64,000 bases of DNA, taken from positions 1 to 64,000 of the forward strand of contig NZ_BACI01000060.1 in the NCBI RefSeq assembly GCF_000225505.1, given 5' to 3'. Position numbers and translations under genes: made by a program. This document shows positions 8,821 through 17,396 of this stretch, one piece after another. The first letter of the stretch is position 1, and each line of letters begins with the position of its first letter. The DNA is from Gordonia alkanivorans NBRC 16433 (GTDB lineage: Bacteria; Actinomycetota; Actinomycetes; Mycobacteriales; Mycobacteriaceae). The notes beneath the pieces were generated by a model. The model was not told the origin of the DNA, ran no database searches, and worked only from the letters and a program-made list of their open reading frames with translations.

Positions 8821-9717
8821 ATGGCCGATCAGCTGGAACCGTCGCTCGCCGATTTCCTCCGCGCTGCCCGCGGCCGATTGACGCCCGAGACCGCCGGAAT
8901 ATCCGACACCGGGAGGCGCCGGGTCAACGGTCTGCGACGCGAGGAGCTGGCGATGCTCGCCGGGGTGAGCGTCGACTACTACACGCGACTGGAGCAGGGG
9001 CGGAGCAAGAGTGCGTCCCTGGAAGTGCTCGATGCCCTGGCCGACGCCCTTCAGCTCGACGACAGCGAACGCTCACATCTGCACACGATCGCCCGCCGCG
9101 AACCGGCCCGACGACGTGCGGACAGGCCACAGCGTCTTCACGAGTCGACACGGGAACTGCTCGTGACCTTCGACGCGGCGCTACAACCTGCGTTCGTGCT
9201 CGGACGTCGGCTGGATGTGCTGGGACACAACCGGCTTGCCGGTCTGCTCGTCGCCGACTTCGAGAACATGCCTGCAGCACAACGGAATCAGGCACGCTTC
9301 GTCTTTCTCGACCCGCATGCACGCGACCTGTACGCCGACTGGGGCGGCGTCGCCGCAGACACCGCCGCCATGCTTCGCATGGACGCGGGCAAGCACCCCG
9401 ACGATCCGAAACTCGGTGCCCTGGTGGGTGAACTGTCGATCCACAGCCCAGAGTTCGTCAAGTTGTGGGCACGCAACCGCGTGCATGAACGCAGTGTCGG
9501 CACCAAGCGGTATCACCACCCGTTGGTGGGTGACCTGACGGTCGCCTATCAGGCCCTGACCCCGGGGGACGATCCCGAGCAGACGATCTTCGTCTATCGG
9601 ACCGAGCCGCGGTCCGCGTCGCGGCACGCGCTTCAACTGCTGTCCGGGATCGCCGACGCACCGGCGACGCCCGCTGGGACGACAGCCGTCTCGCGCGCCG
9701 CCGAGTCGGGTACCTGA
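8821..9717 (+). CDS. Helix-turn-helix regulator with MmyB-like ligand-binding domain
   Basis: The protein has 298 residues. Its N-terminal XRE helix-turn-helix contains RRVNGLRREELAMLAGVSVDYYTRLEQGR, the hallmark of MmyB-type regulators. The C-terminal part (FVLGRRLDVLGHNRLA, FLDPHARDLYADW, GDLTVAYQAL) matches the MmyB PAS-like ligand-binding domain. Start ATG 8821 has AGGA 7 nt upstream. It is divergent from the SDR gene, which it probably represses or activates. The ligand is unknown; homologues bind fatty-acid-like ligands. Confidence 0.88.
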   Translation: MADQLEPSLADFLRAARGRLTPETAGISDTGRRRVNGLRREELAMLAGVSVDYYTRLEQGRSKSASLEVLDALADALQLDDSERSHLHTIARREPARRRADRPQRLHESTRELLVTFDAALQPAFVLGRRLDVLGHNRLAGLLVADFENMPAAQRNQARFVFLDPHARDLYADWGGVAADTAAMLRMDAGKHPDDPKLGALVGELSIHSPEFVKLWARNRVHERSVGTKRYHHPLVGDLTVAYQALTPGDDPEQTIFVYRTEPRSASRHALQLLSGIADAPATPAGTTAVSRAAESGT

Positions 9718-9741
9718 GCGACTGTCCGGCAGCAGCCGAGG

Positions 9742-10212
9742 TCAGCCGATCGCGGGCCGGTGACTCTGCGCGGTGGTCTTCCGTGCCGCAACGACCGGAG
9801 ACAGTGCGACGGCGATGGTGCCGGTCACCACCAGGTGCGACGGGATCGCGGCATGAAGGGTGCGGCGGTGCCGGGACAGATCGACGACGGTGATGTCGAG
9901 CATCGATCCCGTCGAACCGGACCCGGGGAACGCGACATCGAGGATCGACGAGTGAAGGGGAAGCGCGGCATCGATGGAAACGACCGCGCGTCCATGGGAG
10001 ATGACCACCGAGGTCATCCGGGTCACCAGCGTCGAGTACCACTCCGACGGCTCGCACGAGGACTGGCTCACCGGCAGTCCGTCGGCGTCGAGGTAGAAGG
10101 CGACCTTGCGCCGCAGGGATTGCTCGCGCAACGAGACCTCGCCCGCGAGGATGTCGTCGCCGGCGGCGCTGAGCGGGGCTCCCCAGGTGGATGCATCGAA
10201 GGTTCTGGTCAC
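9742..10212 (-). CDS. Hypothetical protein
   Basis: This is a putative 156-residue protein that I do not recognise. GTG 10212 is chosen because GAGAGGGG lies upstream and the residues before it look non-coding. The sequence (TFDASTWGAPLSAAGDD at the N-terminus, then alternating hydrophobic and charged segments) suggests a beta-rich soluble protein, with no signal peptide. It is convergent with the MmyB-type regulator, 24 bp away. No operon partner is evident. Confidence 0.5.
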   Translation of the reverse strand: MTRTFDASTWGAPLSAAGDDILAGEVSLREQSLRRKVAFYLDADGLPVSQSSCEPSEWYSTLVTRMTSVVISHGRAVVSIDAALPLHSSILDVAFPGSGSTGSMLDITVVDLSRHRRTLHAAIPSHLVVTGTIAVALSPVVAARKTTAQSHRPAIG

Positions 10213-10812
10213 TTCTGACCCCTCTCGGCGAAGGACTGTGTTCTCCCAGTGTGACCGATGGCCGGGCGCTGTGCACCTCGACGCGGCGGAAAAATGTTGA
10301 ACAGCAACAAAATTGACGATACATGCGTACTGGATTGCACACGCTGGAGCCGGCGCCGATCCGACGCGAACGACGATCGGGTGCTCGACCGCGATCTCGT
10401 CGTGTGCACCGATCATGGCTCAACACCCGCGCCTCCGCACCTCGGACACGCCGTTCTCGTTCGTTCGGGGGAGCACTGATACCGGCTAACCGGTAATCCC
10501 GTCACCGGGCAGCCTCCGGTCGGGTTGGCGGTCAGCATCGACGACATCTGGTTCCCATCGGACGAGTGTTGTAGTCACCGATTCAAGGACTCACCAGGAC
10601 GAATCCGACGCCGCGGTGACACTGCGCGAGAGGGGCTCTCACCATGAACGACACATCGATCGACACGGTCGCGTGCCCGACGACTGGGTCCGGCAGCTGA
10701 ACCACGCGCACGCCCGCTGAATCCCGAAACCCTCCCCGCCACCGCACTTCACGAACCACGGAGCCCCTCATGTCCACCGCCTTCACCTCACACGCCACCG
10801 ACCTCGTCAGCG
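10213..10812. other. Gene-poor 600-bp stretch before the thioredoxin-reductase remnant
   Basis: No convincing gene is seen. It has an AT-richer patch around 10295-10330 (probably the promoter of the minus-strand hypothetical gene). A 13-bp palindrome GAGAG-GGG-CTCTC lies at 10628-10640 just before a 18-codon ORF at 10644-10700. A short ATG ORF begins at 10770 and runs into the remnant in another frame. Together with the following pseudogene it looks like a decayed locus. Confidence 0.4.
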
Positions 10813-11223
10813 TCTACGGTCGCAGCCAGTGCCGGCGTGCGCTTCTACGGGGCGGGGACCAGCGAGGCGCCGACGTGCTCCGACCTCGAGGTGTTCGTCG
10901 TCGGCGGCGGCAACTCCGCCGGCCAGGCGGTGATGAACTTGTCGGCGTACGCCAAGCGCGTCACCATGCTGGTCCGCGGGCCGTCCTTGTCAGCGACGCT
11001 GTCCGCCTATCTCGAGGAACGGGTCGTCCGACAGCCCAATGTCGAGATCAGGACGAACACCCGGGTGGCCGGCCTCCGCGGAGCGCAGGGATTGACGTCG
11101 ATTCGTGTCGAGGACACCAGAACCGGCGCCGTCCGCCGGAACTCGGTGAAGCGCGTCGCATCCGCCGTCGGCGAAGGGGCGATGGCGGTCACCTTCGTCC
11201 ACAGCTACCTGGCGTCGACTTAG
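10813..11223 (+). pseudogene. Thioredoxin reductase remnant (5' and internal deletions)
   Basis: The reading frame encodes the NADPH-binding core of a thioredoxin-reductase-like flavoprotein: VFVVGGGNSAGQAVMNL, then KRVTMLVRG. It jumps directly to the family's C-terminus SVKRVASAVGEGAMAV. The N-terminal FAD domain with its redox CxxC is absent. About 50-70 residues between the NADPH domain and the C-terminal FAD-binding helix are also missing. No plausible start with a ribosome-binding site exists. The piece cannot be an active reductase. Its 5' boundary is approximate. Confidence 0.8.
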
Positions 11224-11233
11224 GTGCGCAGAC

Positions 11234-12982
11234 CTAGCTGTGCACGCCGGTGTGGGTCCCGTCGGCGCGCCACGTGACCGTCGTCGGGACCTCGTCGTCC
11301 CAGGGTTGGCGGGTGACGAGATCGGCGACCCGGACGTACCCGCGTTCGAAGATGCCGGTGGCCGGATCGAGAAGGCGGTACTCCTGGGTCTGGCGATGAA
11401 TCGGCTGGGCGTCGAGCAGGACGATCCGGACCTCACCCGGCTCGAAGTGGCAACGCCGCTGTAGTGATTCGATCAGCTGCTCGTTCGAGAGGTGGCCGTC
11501 GCCGAAGTTCCAGCCCATCGCGGTGCTGCAGATCCGCTCACCGTCGGTGAGGACATACTGCTCCTCCGGGGTGGGGGCCATCGCCTTGTGCGCCAATGTG
11601 AACAGTGCCCGACCGTGACTGTTGAAGGCGCGGAACGCATATCCCATGTACAGCGGGATCTGGGCGGCTTCGGGACTGCCGTAGAAGCGTTCGAGCTGAG
11701 CGGCCGGCATCGAGGCGATGGCGACGATACCGGCTTCGATCTTCGCCGACGCCGACGGTTTGATGCACCACAGCCCCGTGTCCCAGTTGCCGGCGTAGTA
11801 CCGCATGCCCGGCAGGAAGGACACCTTGCGCGGCATCAGATTGCCGACGACGACTGTCGTCGCCGACACTGCGAAAAACAGTATCGGCCAGGGTGATTCG
11901 AGATCGGTGAGGCCGATGCCCGGGTGTCCCACGAAGATCGCCAGGATGCCGAACATCATGAAGACATTCCACTCGAGCGGGACCCCCATCGGGATCGACG
12001 ACAGGATGCCGAAGTGGAAGACGAGCATGATCGCGGCGGCGATCCCGCCGACCCAACCGCCGTGCGAGAAGAACAGCACGATGGGGACGAGTCCCTCGAT
12101 TGCCGTGGAGAAGTGGGCGATCCAGCGCGACCGTCGTCCGGGGCGCAGGTCGTCGGGGAAGTCCTCGAAGAACTTGCGTTTGATCTTCGGCGACCGCCAG
12201 ATCGGGTTGTTCGACATCATCGTCGCGATCACGAAGGGGAAGTGCTTGTTCAGCTTCGATGTCGCCGCACCCAGCCAGATGCACAGGAACATGAGCTTGG
12301 CGCCGATGATCATGTCGACGCCGCTGAACAGGAAGGTCACCGTGAGTGCGCCGTACACCTCCCCGCGCGCTGCGAGGAAGACCGTCTTGTCGCGGAGCCC
12401 GATCGCGGCGAGGAGTGCGAGGATCGTCCAGATCTGCCACACCGGCAGAACTCCGACGGTCGTGTCGAGAGCGGGGACGGCGCCGGACCCGGGGCTGAAC
12501 AGCGCGATCAGCACGACGACGATCAGCGCGCCGTAGAGCGCGACGTCGACCGGGGTTCGGGTGTCGCCCGTGGTCAAGGGGATGCGCGGCCACGGGGGCT
12601 GGCGGATCGTCTTGGGGCGCAACCAGTAGAGGATCGAACCGAAGGGCGGGAAGAAGCGGTTGTTCAACGGACCGAACCCGCAGCCGAAGCCCACGACCTC
12701 GAACAGCATCGTGTAGAGGACGACCTTCTGGAAGACGATCGGCTCGTTGTACCAGTCGGTGACGGCGAAGAAGCCGTCGATGCCGGGTGTCGAGATGACG
12801 ATCGCCCAGCCGATCAGGATGTAGGCGAGGATCTTTCCGACGTAGAACAGGTGCAAGGCGACCGGGGTCCCGAATCCGACCTCGGCCCAGTGTCGCGCCA
12901 TCGGTCGGATCTTCTCCGCCCGCGTGCCCTGGCTCCAGGTCGGAAAATCGATGTCCGGCGTGGTCTGCTTCAGGAATCCCAT
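11234..12982 (-). CDS. DUF3556 polytopic membrane protein (copy 2)
   Basis: This 582-residue paralogue of the protein at 3226-5088 shows the same order of features: HWAEVGFGTPVALH, WYNEPIVFQKVVLYT, YWLRPKTIRQPPWP, a long block of membrane helices, then CSTAMGWNFGDGHL and QRRCHFEPGEV in the soluble C-terminal third. Function is unknown. ATG 12982 (MGFLKQ) is preferred over the upstream in-frame codon at 13000 because it lies after the operator-like palindrome at 13002. It stands alone. Its own regulation is probably through that palindrome. Confidence 0.85.
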   Translation of the reverse strand: MGFLKQTTPDIDFPTWSQGTRAEKIRPMARHWAEVGFGTPVALHLFYVGKILAYILIGWAIVISTPGIDGFFAVTDWYNEPIVFQKVVLYTMLFEVVGFGCGFGPLNNRFFPPFGSILYWLRPKTIRQPPWPRIPLTTGDTRTPVDVALYGALIVVVLIALFSPGSGAVPALDTTVGVLPVWQIWTILALLAAIGLRDKTVFLAARGEVYGALTVTFLFSGVDMIIGAKLMFLCIWLGAATSKLNKHFPFVIATMMSNNPIWRSPKIKRKFFEDFPDDLRPGRRSRWIAHFSTAIEGLVPIVLFFSHGGWVGGIAAAIMLVFHFGILSSIPMGVPLEWNVFMMFGILAIFVGHPGIGLTDLESPWPILFFAVSATTVVVGNLMPRKVSFLPGMRYYAGNWDTGLWCIKPSASAKIEAGIVAIASMPAAQLERFYGSPEAAQIPLYMGYAFRAFNSHGRALFTLAHKAMAPTPEEQYVLTDGERICSTAMGWNFGDGHLSNEQLIESLQRRCHFEPGEVRIVLLDAQPIHRQTQEYRLLDPATGIFERGYVRVADLVTRQPWDDEVPTTVTWRADGTHTGVHS

Positions 12983-13001
12983 CGTCGCTGAACGTAACAA
13001 A

Positions 13002-13017
13002 CCAAGCGATTGCTTGG
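13002..13017. promoter_or_regulatory. TetR-type palindrome upstream of DUF3556 copy 2
   Basis: CCAAGC-GATT-GCTTGG is a perfect 6-bp inverted repeat with a 4-nt centre, 20 bp before the DUF3556 start codon. It resembles the CAAGC...GCTTG operators bound by TetR regulators of lipid genes in Mycobacteriales (known for the family). No TetR gene lies in this window, so the regulator would act in trans. Confidence 0.55.
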
Positions 13018-13061
13018 GGTCGGATCGGGCTCGGCGGCGTGCGAGCGGCAGAGCGGCCGGG

Positions 13062-13502
13062 TCACTGGTGCGCGGTGTCGTATCTGTCGCGGGACGCGTG
13101 CACCTCGTCCATGTGGGCTTCGGCCCAGGTCTTGATCGACGCCATGACGCCGTGCAGGGACAGCCCGAGGTCGGTGAGTTCGTAGGTGACGGTGACCGGA
13201 ACCGTGGGAGTCACCGTGCGGGTGAGAAGTCCATCGCGTTCCATCGACCGCAGCGTCTGCGTCAACATCTTCTGGCTGACGCCGGCCAGGCGTTGTGCGA
13301 GTTGGGAGTAGCGCATCGCCCGCGGGCCGCCCGGGCAGTCGTTGCCCGGCGCGGGACCATCGCTTCCGAGCGCGGCGAGGATGAGCGCGACCCACTTGTT
13401 GGAGATGCGGTCGAGGAGTTGGCGGCTGGGGCACTGCGCGAGGAATGCGTCGTACTGCGCGCGAGCTTCCGCCCGTCTGTCCGCCGCGGTCTGTGTCGGC
13501 AT
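13062..13502 (-). CDS. HxlR family transcriptional regulator
   Basis: This 146-residue winged-helix protein reads as an HxlR domain: CPSRQLLDRISNKWVALILAAL near the N-terminus, then MRYSQLAQRLAGVSQKMLTQTLRSMERDGLLTRTV and VTYELTDLGLSL. ATG 13502 (MPTQTAADRR) has an AAAGGTG ribosome-binding region. It is divergent from an NADP-dependent oxidoreductase at 13615. This arrangement is common for HxlR regulators that sense electrophiles or quinones and control an adjacent reductase. The cysteine near the N-terminus (CPSRQ) is a candidate redox sensor (inference). Confidence 0.88.
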   Translation of the reverse strand: MPTQTAADRRAEARAQYDAFLAQCPSRQLLDRISNKWVALILAALGSDGPAPGNDCPGGPRAMRYSQLAQRLAGVSQKMLTQTLRSMERDGLLTRTVTPTVPVTVTYELTDLGLSLHGVMASIKTWAEAHMDEVHASRDRYDTAHQ

Positions 13503-13521
13503 GGTGGCACCTTTCGTTCCG

Positions 13522-13571
13522 GTGCGTAACGCACTTCGAAGTGCGTACTTCCCAATAGAGAGTTGCTCTCT
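13522..13571. promoter_or_regulatory. Cluster of palindromes in the HxlR/oxidoreductase divergent promoter
   Basis: Three palindromes lie within 50 bp: GTGCGT-A-ACGCAC at 13522-13534; ACGCACTTCGAAGTGCGT, a perfect 18-mer, at 13529-13546, sharing a half-site with the first; and AGAGAG-TTG-CTCTCT at 13557-13571. They fill the gap between the divergent starts. They are the likely operators for the HxlR dimer; the overlap of the first two suggests cooperative or alternative binding. Confidence 0.7.
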
Positions 13572-13614
13572 CATGGTGGTTCATAGGAGGGCTACACACA
13601 AGGAGGAGAACGTC

Positions 13615-14535
13615 ATGAACACATACCGAGACACTTTCCGCGCCGCCGTCGTGACCACGCCGTCGGGACCCGATTCGATCGAGATCGTCGACATCCCGGT
13701 GCGGCAACCCGCGGACGGTGAGGTGCGCGTCGCCGTCGCTGCCGCGTCGATCAATCCGGTCGACCTGGCGGTCTCGTCCGGGTTCTTCCACTCGGTGGGG
13801 GTGATCAGCGGCGACACGCCCGTCGGGCTGGGTATGGACTTCGCGGGCACGGTCCTCGAGTCCGGCGTCGGCGTCGACCTCGCACCGGGTACCCGGGTCG
13901 CCGGGGTCCTGCCCGGCTTCGACCATTCGACGGGCGCCTACGCCGACGAGGTCGTGGTCCCGGCTGACGCGGTGGCAGTCGTGCCGGAATCGCTGGACCT
14001 CGTCGCCGCGGCGACCGTTGCCATCAATGCCCTTGCCGCAGAGCAGATCCTCGACCTTCTCGGCGAGCCCGGGCCCGGCGGCGACCGACTACTCGTGACC
14101 GGTGCGGCCGGGGTGGTCGGTGGATACCTCCTGGTTCTGGCCCGGCGTCGAGGGTGGGACGTGGCCGGGCTCGCCCGACCGGCCGACGAGGACTTCGTGC
14201 GGGGTCTCGGTGCGGACTTCCTCGACTGGCCGCTGGGCGGCTGGTTCGCGGTCGCCGATGCCGCCGCGATGCAGGAAGACGCCCTCGCGCTGGTGCAGAA
14301 CGGCGGTCGGTTGGTCGGGGTGATGCCCGGTCGGGCCCCGGCCGCCGAACGTGGGATCACGGTCGACGTGGTCGACTCTCACGCGGACGACCGCCTCGCG
14401 CGGCTGCTGGAACTCGCCGCGGTGGGTGACCTGCCGATCCGGGTCGAGGGAACCTTTCCGCTCGACTGGGTCGCCGACGCTCAGAAGGCCGCGGCGAAGC
14501 CGGGTGGTCGGGGTCGGTGGGTGATCACGCCGTGA
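13615..14535 (+). CDS. NADP-dependent quinone oxidoreductase-like MDR protein
   Basis: This is a 306-residue zinc-independent medium-chain dehydrogenase/reductase. The N-terminal GroES-like region contains AAASINPVDLAVSSGFF and GMDFAGTV. The Rossmann motif reads VTGAAGVVGGYLLVLARRRG, followed by LARPADEDFVRGLGAD. It should use NADPH to reduce quinones or enones. ATG 13615 has AGGAGGAG 7 nt upstream, an excellent site. Divergent HxlR regulator and palindromes suggest induction by reactive electrophiles. The 3' end overlaps the convergent hypothetical gene by 11 bp. Confidence 0.88.
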   Translation: MNTYRDTFRAAVVTTPSGPDSIEIVDIPVRQPADGEVRVAVAAASINPVDLAVSSGFFHSVGVISGDTPVGLGMDFAGTVLESGVGVDLAPGTRVAGVLPGFDHSTGAYADEVVVPADAVAVVPESLDLVAAATVAINALAAEQILDLLGEPGPGGDRLLVTGAAGVVGGYLLVLARRRGWDVAGLARPADEDFVRGLGADFLDWPLGGWFAVADAAAMQEDALALVQNGGRLVGVMPGRAPAAERGITVDVVDSHADDRLARLLELAAVGDLPIRVEGTFPLDWVADAQKAAAKPGGRGRWVITP

Positions 14536-15496
14536 CGATGTGCGGTGCGGGCGGATCGAAGCTCGGGTTGTCGGGGAGAGGCGATTCGCCCTTCGAGTCA
14601 CCGATCTCCTTCACTGTCTTCAGGTCGGTGAGCTTCGAGCCGCCGCGCCGCGCGAGCGAGTCGTCGTACCACTCGAACCACGGATAGCCGTACTGCAGAT
14701 ACTCCTCGATGGTGGGAGGCGCGTGGTGCGGAGCCGTTCCGGTCAGTCCCTCCCAGTCCGCGCTGTTGATGATCCGCAGGACGGCCGCGCCGGTGGCGTC
14801 GGTGTCCCAGTTGGTGCGTGGTTCGACGGGCGTCGCGATGGTCTGCGTGATCGATCCACCTGCGCCCATGCCCATCGCGCCGGTGGCTTCGGGTGCCTCT
14901 GCGCACAAATTCATCATGTCGGGAGCGGGCAGAGGCAGCGCCACGCGTCGTGCGGCGACCCGTTCGTTCCAAGTCGACGAGCGAAGCGGGGTGACCTGGA
15001 TGCGGACTCTTCCGTCGTCGGCCCCGCTGAGCTGTTCCGCAGCGGTGTAGCCGCCGCCGAGTGGCATCGCGACGAACTGCCGGACGGTCTTCTCGTCCAC
15101 CCGGAAGCCGTCGAGCCAGGGCTGCTCGGGGACCTCGAAGTAGTCCTCGCCCAGGAAGTCGACGGCGTCGGAGAAGTCGTCGCCGGTGACCGCGTTGATC
15201 CCGCCGACCGAGATCCGGACGAGAAACGGGTAGTCCTCGGGTGAGTTGAAGCTGAACCAGGCGGCCTCGGCCTGCCACATGGGGAGGAGTACGTCAGAGC
15301 CGGCCCAGGTGCGAGGCCGGTGGGCAACGGTGCCCGCATTGATCAGGGAAAACGAGCCGATTCCGGGCGGCAGCCCGTAGGTGGTCTCGTCGTCGGGAAC
15401 GCGGAGGGTGCGATGCACGCGGATGTGCAGTCGGGCGTCGGGGTGGACATCGGGAAAAGCGAATTCCAACTGGTTCCGGGTGACGGTGGGGGACAT
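14525..15496 (-). CDS. Conserved hypothetical protein (RQFVAMPLGxGYTAAEQLSG family)
   Basis: This 323-residue soluble protein belongs to a widespread but unnamed family. Its landmarks are YGLPPGIGSFSL, LPMWQAEAAWFSF, KIxxGxINAVTG-like VGGINAVTGDDF, VPEQPWLDGFRVDE and RQFVAMPLGGGYTAAEQLSG. Further on are MGMGAGGSITQ and a Trp/Tyr-rich PPTIEEYLQYGYPWFEWY near the C-terminus. No function is known to me. ATG 15496 has GGAGG 6 nt upstream. The gene overlaps the convergent oxidoreductase by 11 bp and stands alone otherwise. Confidence 0.8.
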   Translation of the reverse strand: MSPTVTRNQLEFAFPDVHPDARLHIRVHRTLRVPDDETTYGLPPGIGSFSLINAGTVAHRPRTWAGSDVLLPMWQAEAAWFSFNSPEDYPFLVRISVGGINAVTGDDFSDAVDFLGEDYFEVPEQPWLDGFRVDEKTVRQFVAMPLGGGYTAAEQLSGADDGRVRIQVTPLRSSTWNERVAARRVALPLPAPDMMNLCAEAPEATGAMGMGAGGSITQTIATPVEPRTNWDTDATGAAVLRIINSADWEGLTGTAPHHAPPTIEEYLQYGYPWFEWYDDSLARRGGSKLTDLKTVKEIGDSKGESPLPDNPSFDPPAPHIVTA

Positions 15497-15621
15497 GTGC
15501 GGCCTCCGGCTGGTGCTGATGTGTGTCACCGACGTTAGAGGTCGGGTCCGACAATCCCCGGCGTGCGCAGACCTGCGTTCGAACCGGCGACGGGACCAGC
15601 GCGGAGTGGTTCACTGGAAGC

Positions 15622-16497
15622 ATGATGCTCGTCGCGGTGGCCGTCTTCGTGGTGGTGGTCGCGGTGGCGCTCGTCCTGCTGATGTCCATGGCCATCGGTG
15701 CCTTCTCGGCGATGTTCAGCGAGATGAAGGCCGACTCCGCGCGTCGGCGCGCTGGGCGCGGTGATTCGCCGATCTCGGTGTCAGACCCCGTCGCGTCGAA
15801 CTCGACCGACCCGCTCGCCGAGCTCGCCGACGACATGCGGCTGGCACAGGCCCGCCGATGGGCGTCGTGCCAGTCCGTGCAGAGCCGTCTGCAGGACGAG
15901 GTGAACGAGACATCCGAGTACGTCTCCCTCGCTCTCGACATCTGGGGTGGCGGCGACCTCGACAAACTCAGAGGCGACCGCGTCGGACAGATCGTCTGGA
16001 CGACGGCGATGGTCGCCGACAGCGTGGCCCGTCAACCGGCCTGGCAGCTGGACTTCTTCGACCGCCATGCGGTCCGCGTCGACCTCGGCGGCGAGGTCAC
16101 CTCCATCGCCACCGCCGCCGCCGGACTGCGCGACCAGCTCGACATCCTCGGCGACAAACCCGAGGGACACCTCGGCGTCGACGACGAGGTTATCGCCACC
16201 TTCGCCGAGAAGTCGCGGGTGCTGTCCGGGCGACTCGACGGCCTCGTCGAACGTCTGGAGGCATTCGCCGGCTACGAGCAGATCGTCGCCCGCATCCAAC
16301 AGCGCCAGGAGAAGCAGGCCTGGCTCGACAGGGTCAGTGCGATAGACGAATTCGAGCACGTCGTCGACGCGGAGTGGGACCGCGCCGAGAGCGACCGCGT
16401 CCGCAACCTGGCCGACGAATCCGAGGTCCTCGCCTCGATCTACCTGGATGAGATCGCCCCGCTGGCGAAGTCGCTCAAGCGGAGTGACGCATCGTAG
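15622..16497 (+). CDS. Membrane-anchored hypothetical protein
   Basis: This is a 291-residue protein. Residues 1-30 form one strongly hydrophobic helix (LVAVAVFVVVVAVALVLLMSMAIGAF), and the rest is soluble, charged and mostly helical, with coiled-coil-like stretches (QQRQEKQAWLDRV). The expected topology is an N-terminal anchor with a cytoplasmic or external helical domain. I do not recognise a family. ATG 15622 (or 15625) follows TGGAAG. It runs towards the GNAT gene, 6 bp apart. Confidence 0.65.
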   Translation: MMLVAVAVFVVVVAVALVLLMSMAIGAFSAMFSEMKADSARRRAGRGDSPISVSDPVASNSTDPLAELADDMRLAQARRWASCQSVQSRLQDEVNETSEYVSLALDIWGGGDLDKLRGDRVGQIVWTTAMVADSVARQPAWQLDFFDRHAVRVDLGGEVTSIATAAAGLRDQLDILGDKPEGHLGVDDEVIATFAEKSRVLSGRLDGLVERLEAFAGYEQIVARIQQRQEKQAWLDRVSAIDEFEHVVDAEWDRAESDRVRNLADESEVLASIYLDEIAPLAKSLKRSDAS

Positions 16498-16503
16498 GAC
16501 CTC

Positions 16504-17226
16504 TTACGAGGGTGTGGTGACCACCTGGAACAGGACCTCCTTCCGGACCTCGAATCCCAGCTGCTCGTAGAGGCGGATGGCGTTCACGTTGGTCGCGTCC
16601 GCGTGCAGGATCGGGGTTTCGCCCCGGTCCCGAATACCCTGCGCGAGTGCGAGAACCAGCCGCGACGCGAGGCCCTCACCACGGTGATCGGGGTCGGTGC
16701 ACACTGCGCTGATCTCGGTGTATCCCGGGAGGGTGAGTCGTTCGCCGCCCATCGCGATCAGCCGGCCGTTGCGTCGGAACCCGAGGTAGGTGCCCATCTC
16801 GATGGTCCGTTTCCGGAACGGCCCGGGACGGGTGCGGCTGACCAGGTCGGTCATCTGCGGGACGTCGTCGGCGGTCAGGCGGATCGCGGCGTCGTCGGGC
16901 CTCGCGGGCACCCCGGCGTCGATCATCTGGACTCCGGGCAGATGCATCTTCGACTGCCAGTCGGCGGGTGGGGTGTCGGCGACGACCGGGATGAAGAGCG
17001 AATTTCCCGGTCCGACCATACGGGCGGCGTCGGCCCAGTCCTGGGCGGTCGGGCCGTCGGGGAGGGCAGCCATCGGGCAGACGTCGGGGTGGTACCGCAG
17101 GGCGGTGCCGACTCCTTCGGCGAACCGCGCATGCGGGCCGGCCAGGGCGGCCCGGGCCGGGTTGTCGAGCGGGGTGTGGTCGGAACGTTTTGTCCCGCCC
17201 GCGGATTCGTCGACGTTTCCGACCAC
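16504..17226 (-). CDS. GNAT family N-acetyltransferase
   Basis: This 240-residue protein has a C-terminal GNAT fold. The acetyl-CoA pyrophosphate-binding motif A is EISAVCTDPDHRGEGLASRLV, and motif B contains ADATNVNAIRLYEQLGFEVR. The FR47-like subgroup fits best. The N-terminal 110 residues are family-specific. The acceptor substrate is unknown. The start at 17226 is the furthest in-frame candidate; no clear ribosome-binding site decides it. Confidence 0.85.
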   Translation of the reverse strand: MVGNVDESAGGTKRSDHTPLDNPARAALAGPHARFAEGVGTALRYHPDVCPMAALPDGPTAQDWADAARMVGPGNSLFIPVVADTPPADWQSKMHLPGVQMIDAGVPARPDDAAIRLTADDVPQMTDLVSRTRPGPFRKRTIEMGTYLGFRRNGRLIAMGGERLTLPGYTEISAVCTDPDHRGEGLASRLVLALAQGIRDRGETPILHADATNVNAIRLYEQLGFEVRKEVLFQVVTTPS

Positions 17227-17396
17227 ACGACGACGATACCCGGCGGTGCGGACCGGGTCGGGTCGAGTTCGCGCGGGAAACGGCCTACGCAGGACACATG
17301 GACCATCTCGGCCTTACGATCGGGCGATCAACAGCGCTGGTCACGAACGTTCCGCGTAGCGTCGCCGGCGGAAGTCCGGGCCCGAAGGAGCCGCGC

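Noticed and set aside
10644-10700. 18-codon ORF MNDTSIDTVACPTTGSGS after a GAGAG-GGG-CTCTC palindrome
   Set aside because: It is too short to judge, with no modifying enzyme or transporter gene nearby to suggest a peptide product. It was kept only as a note in the gene-poor region.
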